This document shows positions 1 to 10,578 of a stretch of DNA of 33,524 nt, piece after piece. The stretch lies in contig MKJX01000226.1 in assembly GCA_001942415.1 (NCBI GenBank), positions 1 to 33,524 on the forward strand. Direction: 5' to 3'. Origin of the DNA: Pseudonocardia sp. CNS-139. GTDB taxonomy: Bacteria > Actinomycetota > Actinomycetes > Mycobacteriales > Pseudonocardiaceae. Position 1 is the stretch's first letter, and every line of letters starts with the position of its first letter. The position numbers were made by a program, and so were the translations under genes. The notes beneath the pieces are model-generated. The model had not been told where the DNA came from. It did not search any database and saw only the letters and a list, made by a program, of their open reading frames with translations.

Positions 1-202
1 GGGCCGGCCGGCGGCTGCTGCCCGGGCTTGGGCTGACCCGGCTGGGGCTGGCCGCGGGGTCGGGCTCACCGGACCGCGCGGCGCCTGGCCCTGGCTTCTT
101 GGGGTGGCTGGTTCTGCGGCTGGCCGGGCGCGCCCGGACCTGCCTTCGGGCCGGCCGGCGGCTGCTGCCCGGGCTTGGGCTGACCCGGCTGGGGCTGGCC
201 GC
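1..202. repeat. 55-bp direct repeat, period 147 bp, in the DivIVA tail
   Basis: Positions 1-55 and 148-202 are identical over 55 bases. The offset is 147 bp, exactly 49 codons, so a repeat unit keeps the frame. Shorter related copies (CTGACCCGGCTGGGGCTG-like) fill 180-260. The repeats encode the Gly/Gln/Pro-rich C-terminal tail of the minus-strand DivIVA-domain protein. Confidence 0.85.
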
Positions 203-826
203 TCTGGGACTGACCGCTCTGGGGCTGACCCGCTCTGGGGCTGACCCGGCTGGGGTTGCCCGGGCTGCGGCTGGCTGGCCGGCCGCCGGCTGCCCCGGCC
301 CGGACGGCGTGGGCTGCGCGGGCCGCGGCGGCAGCGTGATCCGGCCGGTCGGGGCCGCGAGCATGCCTTCGAGCTGGCCGCGCATGCGCGTGAGCTCGCC
401 GAGGAGGGCGTCGCGCTGGCGCACGAGGTCGGCGACCTGCGCGCGGATCGTCTCCTCCTCGGCGCGGGCGGCGGCGCGGGCCTTGTTGCGGATCTCCGCC
501 GCCTCCTCCTCCGCGGCCTGGAGGATGCTCTGCATGCGGTCGGTGAAGCTGCCGACGACGTCCGGCGGGCCGTCCGGCACACCGGGACGGGGCCGCGGCG
601 TCGGCCGCGGGCGGGCACCGGGCGGCACGGGGGGCTGGCCGGGGAACCCGCCGGCCGGCGACTGCACGACCGGGAGCGGATGGCTGCGCGCCATGTCCAG
701 ATCGGCCCGCATCTTGGTGAGCACCCGGTGCAGCCGCGCGACGTACTCGTCGACCTGACGCCGGTCGTAACCACGGAGGACGACGTCGAACTGTGGCGCG
801 CCGAGCGCGCCCACATCACTCGTCAT
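1..826 (-). CDS. DivIVA-domain coiled-coil protein with Pro/Gln-rich tail (partial or frameshifted)
   Basis: ATG at 826 is preceded by a GGAGAGG ribosome binding site. The first ~40 residues (FDVVLRGYDRRQVDEYVARL) match the DivIVA/Wag31 N-terminal domain, which binds curved membrane and organises polar growth and division in actinomycetes. A proline-rich linker follows. Next comes a helix rich in Glu, Ala and Arg (DRMQSILQAAEEEAAEIRNK), typical of DivIVA coiled coils, and then a low-complexity tail of Gly-Gln-Pro-Gln repeats. The natural tail reading changes frame twice between about 300 and 230. In the last frame it meets a stop at 66-68, but the repeat resumes at 1-55, so the gene may run off the left edge. 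The domain call is safe. The exact C-terminus and the paralogue identity (Wag31 itself or a second DivIVA protein) are not. Confidence 0.75.
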   Translation of the reverse strand, partial: MTSDVGALGAPQFDVVLRGYDRRQVDEYVARLHRVLTKMRADLDMARSHPLPVVQSPAGGFPGQPPVPPGARPRPTPRPRPGVPDGPPDVVGSFTDRMQSILQAAEEEAAEIRNKARAAARAEEETIRAQVADLVRQRDALLGELTRMRGQLEGMLAAPTGRITLPPRPAQPTPSGPGQPAAGQPAAARATPAGSAPERVSPRAVSPRAASPSRVSPSPGSSRRPARRQVRARPASRRTSHPKKPGPGAARSGEPDPAASPSRVSPSPGSSRRPA

Positions 827-1000
827 CGTCGGCCCTCTCCAAGCGCGGTGCTCCCCCTCATTACGCCGAGGGTAGGTACGTCGGTGCGGTCACACCCGGT
901 CGTTCACCCTCACGGAGCATACCGAGGTCGGCACGTTCCGCGGCTCGCGGTGCGCGAGGGCGGCCCACCGACAGCTCGGCATGGGTACCGCCGGGCGGCC

Positions 1001-1006
1001 TACCAT
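1001..1006 (+). promoter_or_regulatory. -10 element (TACCAT) for the Fur-family gene, leaderless
   Basis: TACCAT fits the actinobacterial TANNNT -10 pattern and lies 7 bases before GTG at 1014, so transcription would begin at the start codon. No Shine-Dalgarno sequence is present. An imperfect inverted repeat (GGTA-CCGCC / GGCGG-C-CTACC, 985-1005) overlaps it and could be an autoregulatory site; that is an inference. Confidence 0.5.
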
Positions 1007-1013
1007 CGACGTG

Positions 1014-1466
1014 GTGGACACCTCGTCGACGGTGGATGGCCCGGGCACCACGGCGGCCCTGAGGCAGACGCTGCACCAGCGCGGACTCCGCATGACGCCG
1101 CAGCGACAGCTCGTGCTCGACGCCGTGCGCGCGCTCGGCCACGCCACCCCGGAGCAGATCTGCTCGCGGGTGCAGACCGCCGCGCCGGCCGTCAACATCA
1201 CCACCGTCTACCGCACGCTCGACCTGCTGGAGCGGATCGGCCTGGTGCGGCACACGCACCTCGGGCACGGCGCCCCGACCTACTCGGAGCAGGAGCACCA
1301 GCACGTCCACCTGGTGTGCCACTCCTGCGGGTCCGTCACGGAGTCGCCGACCGACCTGATGGACGAGCTCGCCGCCCGGCTGCTCACCGAGTCCGGCTTC
1401 CAGCTCGACCCGTCCCACGTCGCGCTGTCCGGGATGTGCGGCAACTGCCAGGAGGAGGACCAGTGA
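1014..1466 (+). CDS. Fur-family metal-responsive transcriptional regulator
   Basis: A protein of about 150 residues with the Fur architecture. The N-terminal winged helix contains RMTPQRQLVLDAVRAL and TTVYRTLDLLERIGLV, and the C-terminal dimerisation and metal domain contains HQHVHLVCHSCG and CGNC. The two CxxC pairs would form the structural zinc site, and the His-rich HQHVH segment is a sensing-site candidate. Proteins of this family bind Fe, Zn, Ni or Mn, or sense peroxide; the metal cannot be read from the sequence. GTG 1014 is chosen because a TACCAT -10 element lies 7 bases upstream; GTG 1011 and ATG 981 are in-frame alternatives. The stop overlaps the start of the YgfZ-like gene, so the two genes are almost certainly co-transcribed. 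Confidence 0.9.
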   Translation: MDTSSTVDGPGTTAALRQTLHQRGLRMTPQRQLVLDAVRALGHATPEQICSRVQTAAPAVNITTVYRTLDLLERIGLVRHTHLGHGAPTYSEQEHQHVHLVCHSCGSVTESPTDLMDELAARLLTESGFQLDPSHVALSGMCGNCQEEDQ

Positions 1467-2544
1467 CGGACACGAGCGAGGCGCTGCCCGGGGCGAACGC
1501 CGACCCGGACGTCCCGGCCCACCGCGGCGACCCGTTCGCCGAGCAGCGGGCGATGGCGCGCGGCGCGGCCGTGGTGGACCGCGGCAACCGCGGGGTCGTC
1601 ACGGTCACCGGCGAGGACCGGCTGAGCTGGCTGCACCTGCTGCTCACCCAGCACGTCAGCGAGCTGCCCGCGGACGTCGGCACCGAGGCGCTCGTGCTGG
1701 ACGTCAACGGCCGGGTGCTGCACCACATGGTCGTCGCGCACACCGGCGACGCCGTGCACCTCGACACCGAGCCCGGCGACGTCCCCGAGCTGCTCGGCTA
1801 CCTGCGCAAGATGGTCTTCTGGTCGAAGGTCGAGCCGCGCGACGCCACCGCCGAGCTGGCCGTGCTCAGCGTCGTCGGGCCGGACACGCCCGCCGTGCTC
1901 GCGGCCGCGGGCGTCGACGTCCCGGAACGGCCGCACGGCGTCCGCGCGCTGCCCGGCGGCGGGTTCGTCCGGCGGATGGCGTGGCCCGGCGCGGACGCCG
2001 CCGACCTGCTGGTGCCGCGCGCCGAGCAGCCCGCCTGGTGGGAACGGCTGACGGCGGCCGGCGCCCGTCCGGCCGGCACGATGGCGTACGAGGCGCTGCG
2101 CGTCGAGGCGCTGCGGCCGCGGCTGCACACCGACACCGACGACCGCACGATCCCCCACGAGGTCGGCTGGATCGGCTCGGCCGTGCACCTCACGAAGGGC
2201 TGCTACCGCGGGCAGGAGACGGTCGCGCGGGTGGCCAACATCGGCCGCCCGCCGCGGCGGCTGGTGCTGCTGCACCTCGACTCCGGCGACGAGAGCCTGC
2301 CCGTGCCGGGCGACCCGGTGCTGCTCGACGGCCGGGCGGTCGGGCGGGTCGGCACCGTCGCGCTGCACCACGAGCTGGGACCGGTGGCCCTCGCGCTGGT
2401 CAAGCGCTCGGTGCCGGCGGACGCCAGCTCGTCGCGGGTGCGGACGACCGGGCGGCACCGGCCGCGATCGACCCGGCCTCGATGCGCGACGAGGACGCCC
2501 CGCAGGCCGGGCGCATCGCCCAGCAGGCGCTCCGCGGCAGCTGA
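1463..2544 (+). CDS. YgfZ/GcvT-like folate-binding protein, one frameshift
   Basis: The family signature KGCYRGQETVAR near residue 240 identifies the YgfZ/GcvT-like folate-binding group, whose members help maintain or repair iron-sulfur proteins in a tetrahydrofolate-dependent way. GTG 1463 overlaps the fur stop (GTGA), and GGAGGAGG at 1451-1458 is an ideal ribosome binding site. The frame breaks near 2420, after VKRSVPADA. The natural end continues in the +1-deleted frame (QLVAGADDRA ... QQALRGS) to TGA 2542-2544, giving about 360 residues, as expected for the family. A Fur-type regulator coupled to an Fe-S maintenance factor is a sensible pairing. The orthologous position next to DUF3073 and the purF region is also found in mycobacteria. 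Confidence 0.87.
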
Positions 2545-2593
2545 CCCTGTCTCACAGATTGAGACATCCGTCCCGGATACTGAACTCCGGGGA

Positions 2594-2599
2594 TACGGT
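2594..2599 (+). promoter_or_regulatory. -10 element (TACGGT) for the MFS gene, leaderless
   Basis: TACGGT lies 6 bases before GTG 2606 with no Shine-Dalgarno sequence between them. This is the same TANNNT-to-start arrangement seen at several other genes here. Confidence 0.45.
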
Positions 2600-2605
2600 C
2601 CCCCG

Positions 2606-3785
2606 GTGGGACCGCGCTACCGCTACGTCGTGCTCGCCGTGGGCACCGCCGCGCAGGCGGCGACGGCGGCCTACTTCCTCGGGCTGGCCGCCGTCACGCC
2701 CGCGCTCCGCGACCACTTCGGGCTCGGCGTCGCGGGCGTCGGGGCGCTGCTCGGCGGGATCTCGGTCGGGCTCGTCGGCACGCTGATCGCGTGGGGCAGC
2801 GCGGCCGACCGGTACGGCGAGCGCGGGCACGGCGGTCGGCCTGGTCGGCGCGGCCGCCGCGCTGACCGCGACCGCGCCGTCCGCGACCCGCTCGTCGCGG
2901 GCGGCCTGCTCGTGCTGGCCGGCGCGTCCGGGGCGAGCGTCAACGCCGCGAGCGGACGGGCCGTGCTGACCTGGTTCCCGCAGGAGAGCCGCGGGATGGC
3001 GATGGCCGTACGGCAGACGTCCGTGCCGATCGGGACGGCGCTCGCGGCCGTCGCGCTCCCGCCGGTCGCGGCCGCCGCCGGCATCCCGGCCGTGCTGCTG
3101 ACGCTGGCCGCGACGTGCCTGGTCACCGCGCTCGCCGTGGCCGTCTGTGTGCGGGAGCCGCCGGGCCGCGCGGCGTCCGGTGCCCGCCCGGCCGCCAGCA
3201 CGATCAGCGTCCTGTCCGACCGGCGGCTGCTGCGGCTGAGCTCGCCGGGATGCTGCTGGTCGTGCCGCAGTTCCTCGGCTCGGTGTTCATGGTCGAGGTG
3301 CTGCACGACGGTGCCGGGCTGTCGCTCGCACTGGCCGGCGGGCTGCTCGCGCTCGCCAGGTGCTCGGCGCGTTCGGCCGGCTGGCCAACGGCGTGTGGTC
3401 GGACCGGGCCGGTAGCCGGCTCGGGCCGCTGCGGGCCGTCGCGCTGGCCACCACCGTCGGGTTCGGGCTGGCCGCGCTGCTGCAGCCCGGCCCGGCGGCG
3501 CTGCTCGCGGCCGTGCTGGTGCCCGCGGCGGCGCTCGCGATCAGCTGGAACGGGCTCGTGTTCACCGCGGCGGGCGAGCTCGCCCCGCCCGGCCGGGCCG
3601 CGACGGCCATGGCGGCGTCCAACACCGCGAACTACGTCGCGGCCGCGGCGGCACCCGCGCTCGGCGGGCTCGTCGCGCAGAGCGCCGGGTGGCCGGCCAT
3701 GCTTGCGATGGGCGCCGCCGCGGCACTGGCCTCGGGCGTCACCCTCCACCGCCTGGCCGAGCCGGCCACGACCCACCCCACCTGA
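2606..3785 (+). CDS. Major facilitator superfamily transporter, several frameshifts
   Basis: About 393 residues if the breaks are repaired, the usual MFS size. The first helix (VVLAVGTAAQAATAAYFLG) is followed by the loop GSAADRYGER, which matches the MFS motif A position between helices 2 and 3. Many more hydrophobic helices follow, including VRQTSVPIGTALAAVALPP and LVLGAFG-like segments, and the protein ends LHRLAEPATTHPT. The frame changes near 2825 (one extra base), 2885 (one missing), 3240 (one missing) and 3360 (one missing). Each segment stays transporter-like on both sides, so sequencing indels are more likely than decay. The substrate is unknown. GTG 2606 follows a leaderless-type TACGGT element. 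The gene converges on the minus-strand gene ending at 3842. Confidence 0.75.
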
Positions 3786-3788
3786 CCC

Positions 3789-3842
3789 CGACTCGCGTGC
3801 ACTCACAGCGCGACTCGCGCGCACTATTCCAGCGACTCGCGT
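3789..3842. repeat. Three direct repeats with 22-bp period in a convergent intergenic gap
   Basis: CGACTCGCG starts at 3789, 3811 and 3833, exactly 22 bases apart. The first two copies extend to CGACTCGCGYGCACT, where Y is T or C. The array fills the whole gap between the MFS stop and the converging gene's stop at 3842-3844. It may be a repetitive extragenic element; copies elsewhere in the genome cannot be checked here. Confidence 0.7.
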
Positions 3843-4649
3843 CAGCCGGCGCGTTGTTTGCCGGCGACCGGGGTCCAGAAGGCGCGGAGGCGTTCGTAGC
3901 CCTTGCGGGCACCGTCGGCGTCGCCGTCGCGCAGTGCGCGCAGGGCGTCGCGGACCTGGGCGGCGGAGGTGTCCGAACGCAGGCTGGCGTCGTCGATGAG
4001 GTGGACGAGGCCGCCGTAGTCGAGCTCGACGATCGAGTCGCGGTCGAAGCGCTCCAGCCAGGCCCGCGTCTCCGCGAGCACGTCGGCCGCGCCGCCCTCG
4101 CCGAGCCCGGTGCGGATCACCTCCTCCGCGCGGCTCGCGCGGCCGCGGGCCCGGCCGATCGGCACCTGCCACCAGACGCGGCGCGGGTGCCGGCGCACCC
4201 GCCGGTCCTCCTGGTCGACGAGCGCGAACCACGGCAGCGGCACCGTCCACGTCGCGGTGACGACGTGCGCGGGCGCTCCCCCAGCTCCGCGACGGCGTGC
4301 TCGGCGCTGCGCCGGGCCTGCGGCTCCGGGACGGGCAGCACGGCCGACTTGAGGAACGGCATCTCGCCGTCGAGGAACCCGAGCACCGCGGCGCCGGCGC
4401 GGGCCCGGGTGTCGAGCGGGCAGACCAGCAGCTCGCTGCCGCGTTCCGTGACGAGGATCTCAGTTCCGGGTGACGGAAGAAGCCGGTCGGCGAGCGTCGC
4501 CCGCAGGCAGAGTTCCCTTTCGTGGCTGCCCATCGCCTCGGGCTGGAGCGGCCCGCGCGCGAGCGCAGCCCGCACGGCGTCGCCGGACGGGCCGTCGAAG
4601 GCCCGCACGGCTCGTAGACCCGCAGGTAGGAGACGAACGGCGCCGGCAT
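3842..4649 (-). CDS. Conserved actinobacterial protein of unknown function, two frameshifts
   Basis: Start ATG 4649 gives MPAPFVSYLRVYEP. The frame then breaks near 4615, continuing with VRAFDGPSGDAVRAALARGP, and again near 4275, continuing toward the stop at 3842-3844 (FWTPVAGKQRAG). Repairing two missing bases gives about 269 residues. Recognisable conserved-looking stretches are VSYLRVYEPVRAF, LPSPGTEILVTERGSELLVCP and FLDGEMPFLKSAVLPVPE. The second half is basic and Trp-containing (RRVWWQVPIGRARGR) and ends in helical segments. No signal peptide, membrane helix or catalytic motif is evident. It is divergent from DUF3073, so the two share the 4650-4825 promoter region. The function is unknown; I recognise it only as a recurrent neighbour of DUF3073 in actinomycetes. 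Confidence 0.65.
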
Positions 4650-4740
4650 GGTCGACGATGGTGCCAGCCCCATGGGTGAGCCGGGCCGCGTGCGTTGTCA
4701 CACAAGCGGTGCCACGTCGCACAGCCGGGCGTTCGCAAGG

Positions 4741-4746
4741 TACGGT
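4741..4746 (+). promoter_or_regulatory. Probable -10 element (TACGGT) for DUF3073
   Basis: TACGGT in AAGGTACGGTGG is the only clear TANNNT element upstream of the DUF3073 gene on this strand. It would leave a 5' leader of about 70 bases containing the hairpin at 4774-4800 and a ribosome binding site. Confidence 0.4.
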
Positions 4747-4773
4747 GGTCACCAGGACATTGATGAGATGAAT

Positions 4774-4800
4774 GGGGCCGCCGAGACATCCGGCCGCCCC
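4774..4800 (+). promoter_or_regulatory. Hairpin in the 5' leader of DUF3073
   Basis: GGGGCCGCCG (4774-4783) pairs with CGGCCGCCCC (4791-4800) in 9 of 10 positions around the 7-base loop AGACATC. A pyrimidine-rich stretch (TTCCCTGTTGT) and then the AAGGGGGAC ribosome binding site follow. It could act as an attenuator, a stability element or a translation modulator. Confidence 0.5.
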
Positions 4801-4825
4801 TTCCCTGTTGTAAGGGGGACCAGCC

Positions 4826-5038
4826 ATGGGGCGCGGACGAGCCAAGGCCAAGCAGACGAAGGTGGCCCGCGAGCTCAAGTACAGCTCCCCCACCATGGAT
4901 CTCGACGCTCTGCAGCGCGAGATCGGGAGCGCGGCACCCCGCAACGGTAACGGCGAGGCGGCGGAGGACGACTACGCCGACCCCTACGCTCCCGACACCG
5001 AGGACGACGACGAGAGCCCGCAGCGCCGCTACCGGTAA
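4826..5038 (+). CDS. DUF3073 domain-containing protein
   Basis: This is a 70-residue protein starting MGRGRAKAKQTKVARELKYS and followed by DLDALQREI, the hallmark of the actinobacterial DUF3073 family (mycobacterial homologue Rv0810c). The N-terminus is strongly basic. The C-terminal third is acidic (EDDYADPYAPDTEDDDE), so the protein is highly polarised in charge and probably partly disordered. The function is unknown; the basic head suggests nucleic-acid or ribosome contact, which is only an inference. Start ATG 4826 is preceded by AAGGGGGAC at 4812-4820. The gene appears monocistronic: its own promoter and leader hairpin lie upstream and a terminator-like hairpin lies downstream. Confidence 0.92.
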   Translation: MGRGRAKAKQTKVARELKYSSPTMDLDALQREIGSAAPRNGNGEAAEDDYADPYAPDTEDDDESPQRRYR

Positions 5039-5052
5039 GGGTCCGGCGTGGT

Positions 5053-5087
5053 GAGGTGTGTTCGCTGAACGCGCGCGGGCACACCTC
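5053..5087 (+). terminator. Terminator-like hairpin after DUF3073
   Basis: GAGGTGTG (5053-5060) pairs perfectly with CACACCTC (5080-5087) across a 19-base loop and is followed by TTGGTGTCTTCTC. It lies 15 bases after the DUF3073 stop. A strict U-tract is lacking, as is common in high-GC actinomycetes. Confidence 0.5.
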
Positions 5088-5132
5088 GCTTGGTGTCTTC
5101 TCCCGGGAGCCGATGTGGACGAGGCTCGTGCG

Positions 5133-6627
<1,495 letters not shown>

Positions 6628-6752
6628 GGCACCTCGCCGTAGGTCGGGCTTACGTTCGTGTGAAGAACACCTCACCCGGCCGTGACACACTGTGGGTAGC
6701 TGGAACGATTAACCCCGAAGCAACGAGGCTTGATGGAGTTAAGGGGGAGGCG

Positions 6753-6926
6753 ATGGACATGATCAACATTTCCGTGTCGTCGCGTTCGCTGGCCGCGGCC
6801 CGGTCGGTCGACCCGAACGTCTCGCCCGCCGCCGTGCGGGCTGCCGTCGAGGTCGCCGTCGCCGAGCTGCTGCGGCAGCTCGGCCGCCAGACCAACGGCG
6901 CGGTTCCGCCGACTCCTCGCCGCTGA
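6753..6926 (+). CDS. Small hypothetical protein, possibly the front part of a longer frameshifted one
   Basis: ATG 6753 is preceded by the strong ribosome binding site AAGGGGGAGG and encodes 57 residues (MDMINISVSSRSLAAARSVD, then an Ala/Val-rich helix ending LLRQLGRQTNG). No domain is recognised. A natural-looking reading continues past the stop in other frames: ARFRRLLAADLRG around 6898-6935, and LVRAGRSIALDDEEITGLVR from 6980 to TGA 7058-7060. With two indels repaired this would be one protein of about 101 residues. An eight-C run at 6936-6943 makes indels plausible, but both inferred events are extra bases, unlike most breaks here. The 125-base region upstream has no clear TANNNT promoter. 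Confidence 0.45.
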   Translation: MDMINISVSSRSLAAARSVDPNVSPAAVRAAVEVAVAELLRQLGRQTNGAVPPTPRR

Positions 6927-7081
6927 CCTGCGCGGCCCCCCCCTCGAGCGCATCGCCACGCACTTCGGCCCGGCATCCCCTCGTGCGGGCCGGCCGGAGC
7001 ATCGCGCTGGACGACGAGGAGATCACCGGACTGGTCCGGACGGCCGTGCCGAACGCATGATCATCATGGGGTACCGTCACG

Positions 7082-7107
7082 CTGACGAGAACATCTTTCC
7101 TCGTCAG
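7082..7107. promoter_or_regulatory. Operator-like perfect inverted repeat upstream of the Nudix regulator
   Basis: CTGACGAG (7082-7089) and CTCGTCAG (7100-7107) are perfect inverted arms separated by 10 bases, so half-site centres are 18 bases apart. The element ends 13 bases before ATG 7121. It suits a dimeric regulator and could be the autoregulatory site of the downstream NrtR-like protein. Confidence 0.55.
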
Positions 7108-7120
7108 GATGGTGGAAAGA

Positions 7121-7792
7121 ATGCGTGGCAACCTGTTCGCGGTGGCGGTGGACCTCGTGGTCCTCACGGTGCGGGACGGTGAGCTGTGTGTGCTGCTCCT
7201 GGAGCGGACGGCGAAGCCGTTCGCCGGGGAGGCGGCGTTGCCGGGCGGGTTCGTCCGGCCGGCGGAGGACCTGCTCGACGCCGCGACGCGCGAGCTCGTC
7301 ACGGAGACCGGGCTGGAGATCGGCACCCACCACCTGGAGCAGCTCGCGAGCTACGCGGCGCCGGACCGCGACCCGCGCGGCCGGGTGCTGACGGTCGGGC
7401 ACCTCGCGCTGGTGCCCGACCTCCCGGAGCCGGCCGCGGGCGGGGCGGGTTGCGCGTGGCACCCCGTCGCCAAGGTCGACCAGCTCGCGTTCGACCACGC
7501 CGCGATCCTCGCGGACGGAGTGGAGCGGGCTCGCGCGAAGCTGGAGTACACCACCCTGGCCGCGGCGTTCTGTCCGGAGGAGTTCACGATCTCGCAGCTG
7601 CGCCGCGTGTACGAGGCCGTGTGGGGCACGCTGCCGGACCCGCGCAACTTCTCCCGCAAGGTGACGACCACCCCCGGCTTCCTGGTGCCGACCGGCGAGC
7701 GGCTCAACGCCGGACGCGGCCGGCCCGGCCAGCTCTTCCGCCGCGGGCCGGCGACCTCGCTGCACCCGCCGATGCTGCGCGGCGACGAGTAG
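7121..7792 (+). CDS. NrtR-like Nudix-domain transcriptional regulator
   Basis: The N-terminal Nudix domain (residues ~1-135) contains the Nudix box from GGFVRPAEDLL to RELVTETGL. The REUxEExGU core reads RELVTETGL, so the first of the two adjacent glutamates is Thr. Such loss of a catalytic acid is typical of Nudix domains recruited as effector sensors. The C-terminal segment (LEYTTLAAAFCPEEFTISQL, RRVYEAVWG, FSRKVTTTPGFL) matches the winged-helix domain of the NrtR family. That family controls NAD or pentose metabolism by binding ADP-ribose-like ligands. ATG 7121 is chosen for GGTGG five bases upstream; ATG 7109 is an in-frame alternative. A perfect 8-10-8 palindrome just upstream fits autoregulation. 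No NAD or sugar gene lies next to it, so the regulon is unknown. Confidence 0.85.
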   Translation: MRGNLFAVAVDLVVLTVRDGELCVLLLERTAKPFAGEAALPGGFVRPAEDLLDAATRELVTETGLEIGTHHLEQLASYAAPDRDPRGRVLTVGHLALVPDLPEPAAGGAGCAWHPVAKVDQLAFDHAAILADGVERARAKLEYTTLAAAFCPEEFTISQLRRVYEAVWGTLPDPRNFSRKVTTTPGFLVPTGERLNAGRGRPGQLFRRGPATSLHPPMLRGDE

Positions 7793-7811
7793 CGCTCAGA
7801 AGCGGGGGTGC

Positions 7812-8900
<1,089 letters not shown>

Positions 8901-8960
8901 GATGACAGGGCTCCTGGACGTTGGCGGACGGTCGGACAGCGCTGCGCGCCGGGTCGATCG

Positions 8961-8976
8961 GTCGGGTTAAACCGAC
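8961..8976 (-). promoter_or_regulatory. Short inverted repeat between purF and purM
   Basis: GTCGGGTTAAACCGAC is self-complementary in all but one central pair (GTCGG ... CCGAC around TTAA). It lies four bases beyond the purF stop. It could be a weak hairpin modulating readthrough into purM or a small operator. Confidence 0.35.
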
Positions 8977-8980
8977 GTGG

Positions 8981-10551
8981 CTAAGGACGGCCCAGCGCGT
9001 CGGCCGCACCGTAGCGACGGTGAGCGGCGTGGCATCCCCGGACGAGACGGGCGGCTCCGGCGTGAACTCCAGGAGGTGCTTGCCGAGCCGGGCCTCGTCG
9101 GGCAGCGGGATCGGGTAGTCGCCGTCGAAACACGCCGAGCAGAGCCGGGTGCGCGGCTGCTCGCTGGCCGCGACCAGCCCGTCCAGCGACACGTAGCCGA
9201 GCGTGTCGGCGCCGATGGACCGGCGCACGCCCTCGGTGTCGAGCCCGCTCGCGACCAGCTCGGCGCGGGTGGCGAAGTCGATCCCGTAGAAGCAGGGCCA
9301 GCGCACGGGCGGCGACGCGATGCGGACGTGCACCTCCAGCGCGCCCGCCTCGCGCAGCATGCGCACGAGCGCGCGCTGCGTGTTGCCGCGCACGATCGAG
9401 TCGTCGACGACGACGAGCCGCTTGCCCCGGATGACGTCGCGCAGCGGGTTGAGCTTGAGCCGGATGCCGAGCTGGCGAATGGTCTGGCTGGGCTGGATGA
9501 ACGTGCGGCCGACGTAGCCGTTCTTCACCAGGCCCTGGCCGTACGGGATGCCGGAGCCCTGCGCGTAGCCGATGGCGGCCGGCGTGCCCGACTCCGGCAC
9601 CGGGATCACCAGATCGGCCTCGACGGGGTGCTCGGCGGCGAGCCGGCGGCCGATCTCCACACGCGCGGCGTGCACCGAGCGCCCGGAGATGGTGGTGTCC
9701 GGCCGGGCGAGGTAGACGTACTCGAAGACGCAGCCCTTCGGCTCCGGCGCGGCGAACCGCGAGCTGCGCATGCCGTCGGCGTCGATGGCGAGCAGCTCGC
9801 CCGGCTCGACCTCGCGCACCACGGACGCGCCGACGATGTCGAGCGCCGCGGTCTCGCTCGCGACGACCCACCCGCGCTCCAGCCGGCCCAGCACGAGCGG
9901 GCGGACGCCGTGCGGGTCGCGCGCCGCGTAGAGCGTCTGCTCGTCCGCGAAGACCAGCGAGAACGCGCCCCGCACGCGGGGCAGCAGCCGCATCGCCGCC
10001 TCCTCGACGCCGGTGTCGGCGGCCGAGGCGGCGATCAGCTCGGTGACGAGGTCGGAGTCGGTGGTGGACTCGATCGCGGCGCGGGCCGAGGCCGTGGACC
10101 CCGCGGCGCGGACGCGCGCGACCTCGTCGCGCAGCTCGGCCGTGTTGACGAGGTTGCCGTTGTGGCCGAGGGCGATGCCGCTGCCGGCCGCGGTGGTGCG
10201 GAACGTCGGCTGGGCGTTCTCCCAGGTGGTGGAACCGGTGGTCGAGTAGCGGCAGTGGCCGACGGCGAGGTGCCCTTTGAGCGACGAGAGGATCTGCTCG
10301 TCGAACACCTGGCTGACCAGGCCGAGGTCCTTGAAGACCACCATGCGCTTGCCGTCGGAGACGGCGATGCCGGCCGCCTCCTGGCCGCGGTGCTGCAGGG
10401 CGTAGAGGCCGTAGTAGGTGAGGTTGGCCACGTCCTCGCCCGGGGCCCAGACCCCGAACACGCCGCACTCCTCACGGGGGGTGTCGTCCTCGGAGAGCTG
10501 GGGGTCGTCGCGTTCGGTCGGGTGCTCGTTCCGGACGGAACTGGGGCGCAC
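8981..10551 (-). CDS. purF: Amidophosphoribosyltransferase, one frameshift near the C-terminus
   Basis: Catalyses the committed step, PRPP plus glutamine to phosphoribosylamine. A 28-residue propeptide precedes Cys29 (EECGVFGVWAP), the N-terminal nucleophile exposed by processing. The glutaminase domain continues with HRGQEAAGIA, YSTTGSTTWENAQP and LGHNGNLVN. The PRPP loop is VVVDDSIVRGNT. Conserved Cys at KGCVFEY, RWPCFYG and LCSACFDG match the four [4Fe-4S] ligands of Bacillus-type PurF. GTG 10551 follows AAGGAG at a six-base gap. Near 9020 the frame slips after PLTVA. The family-like ending YGAADALGRP reaches TAG at 8981-8983 in the next frame, giving about 523 residues. Without that correction the frame would run on into purM, which is not believable. 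Confidence 0.95.
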
Positions 10552-10578
10552 AACTCGCTCCTTGCGCAGACAGCGGGC

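Noticed and set aside
680..3415. A 911-codon plus-strand frame spanning fur, the YgfZ-like gene and the MFS gene.
   Set aside because: It is an accidental readthrough: the region before 1463 is the wrong frame for the Fur protein, and a YgfZ-MFS fusion arises only from the indel near 2420 that hides the YgfZ stop at 2542-2544.
2606..3785. Calling the MFS gene and other broken genes pseudogenes.
   Set aside because: The same kind of single-base break occurs in purL and purF and is spread evenly, so sequencing error explains it better; no independent decay signs (large deletions, insertions, lost motifs) were seen.
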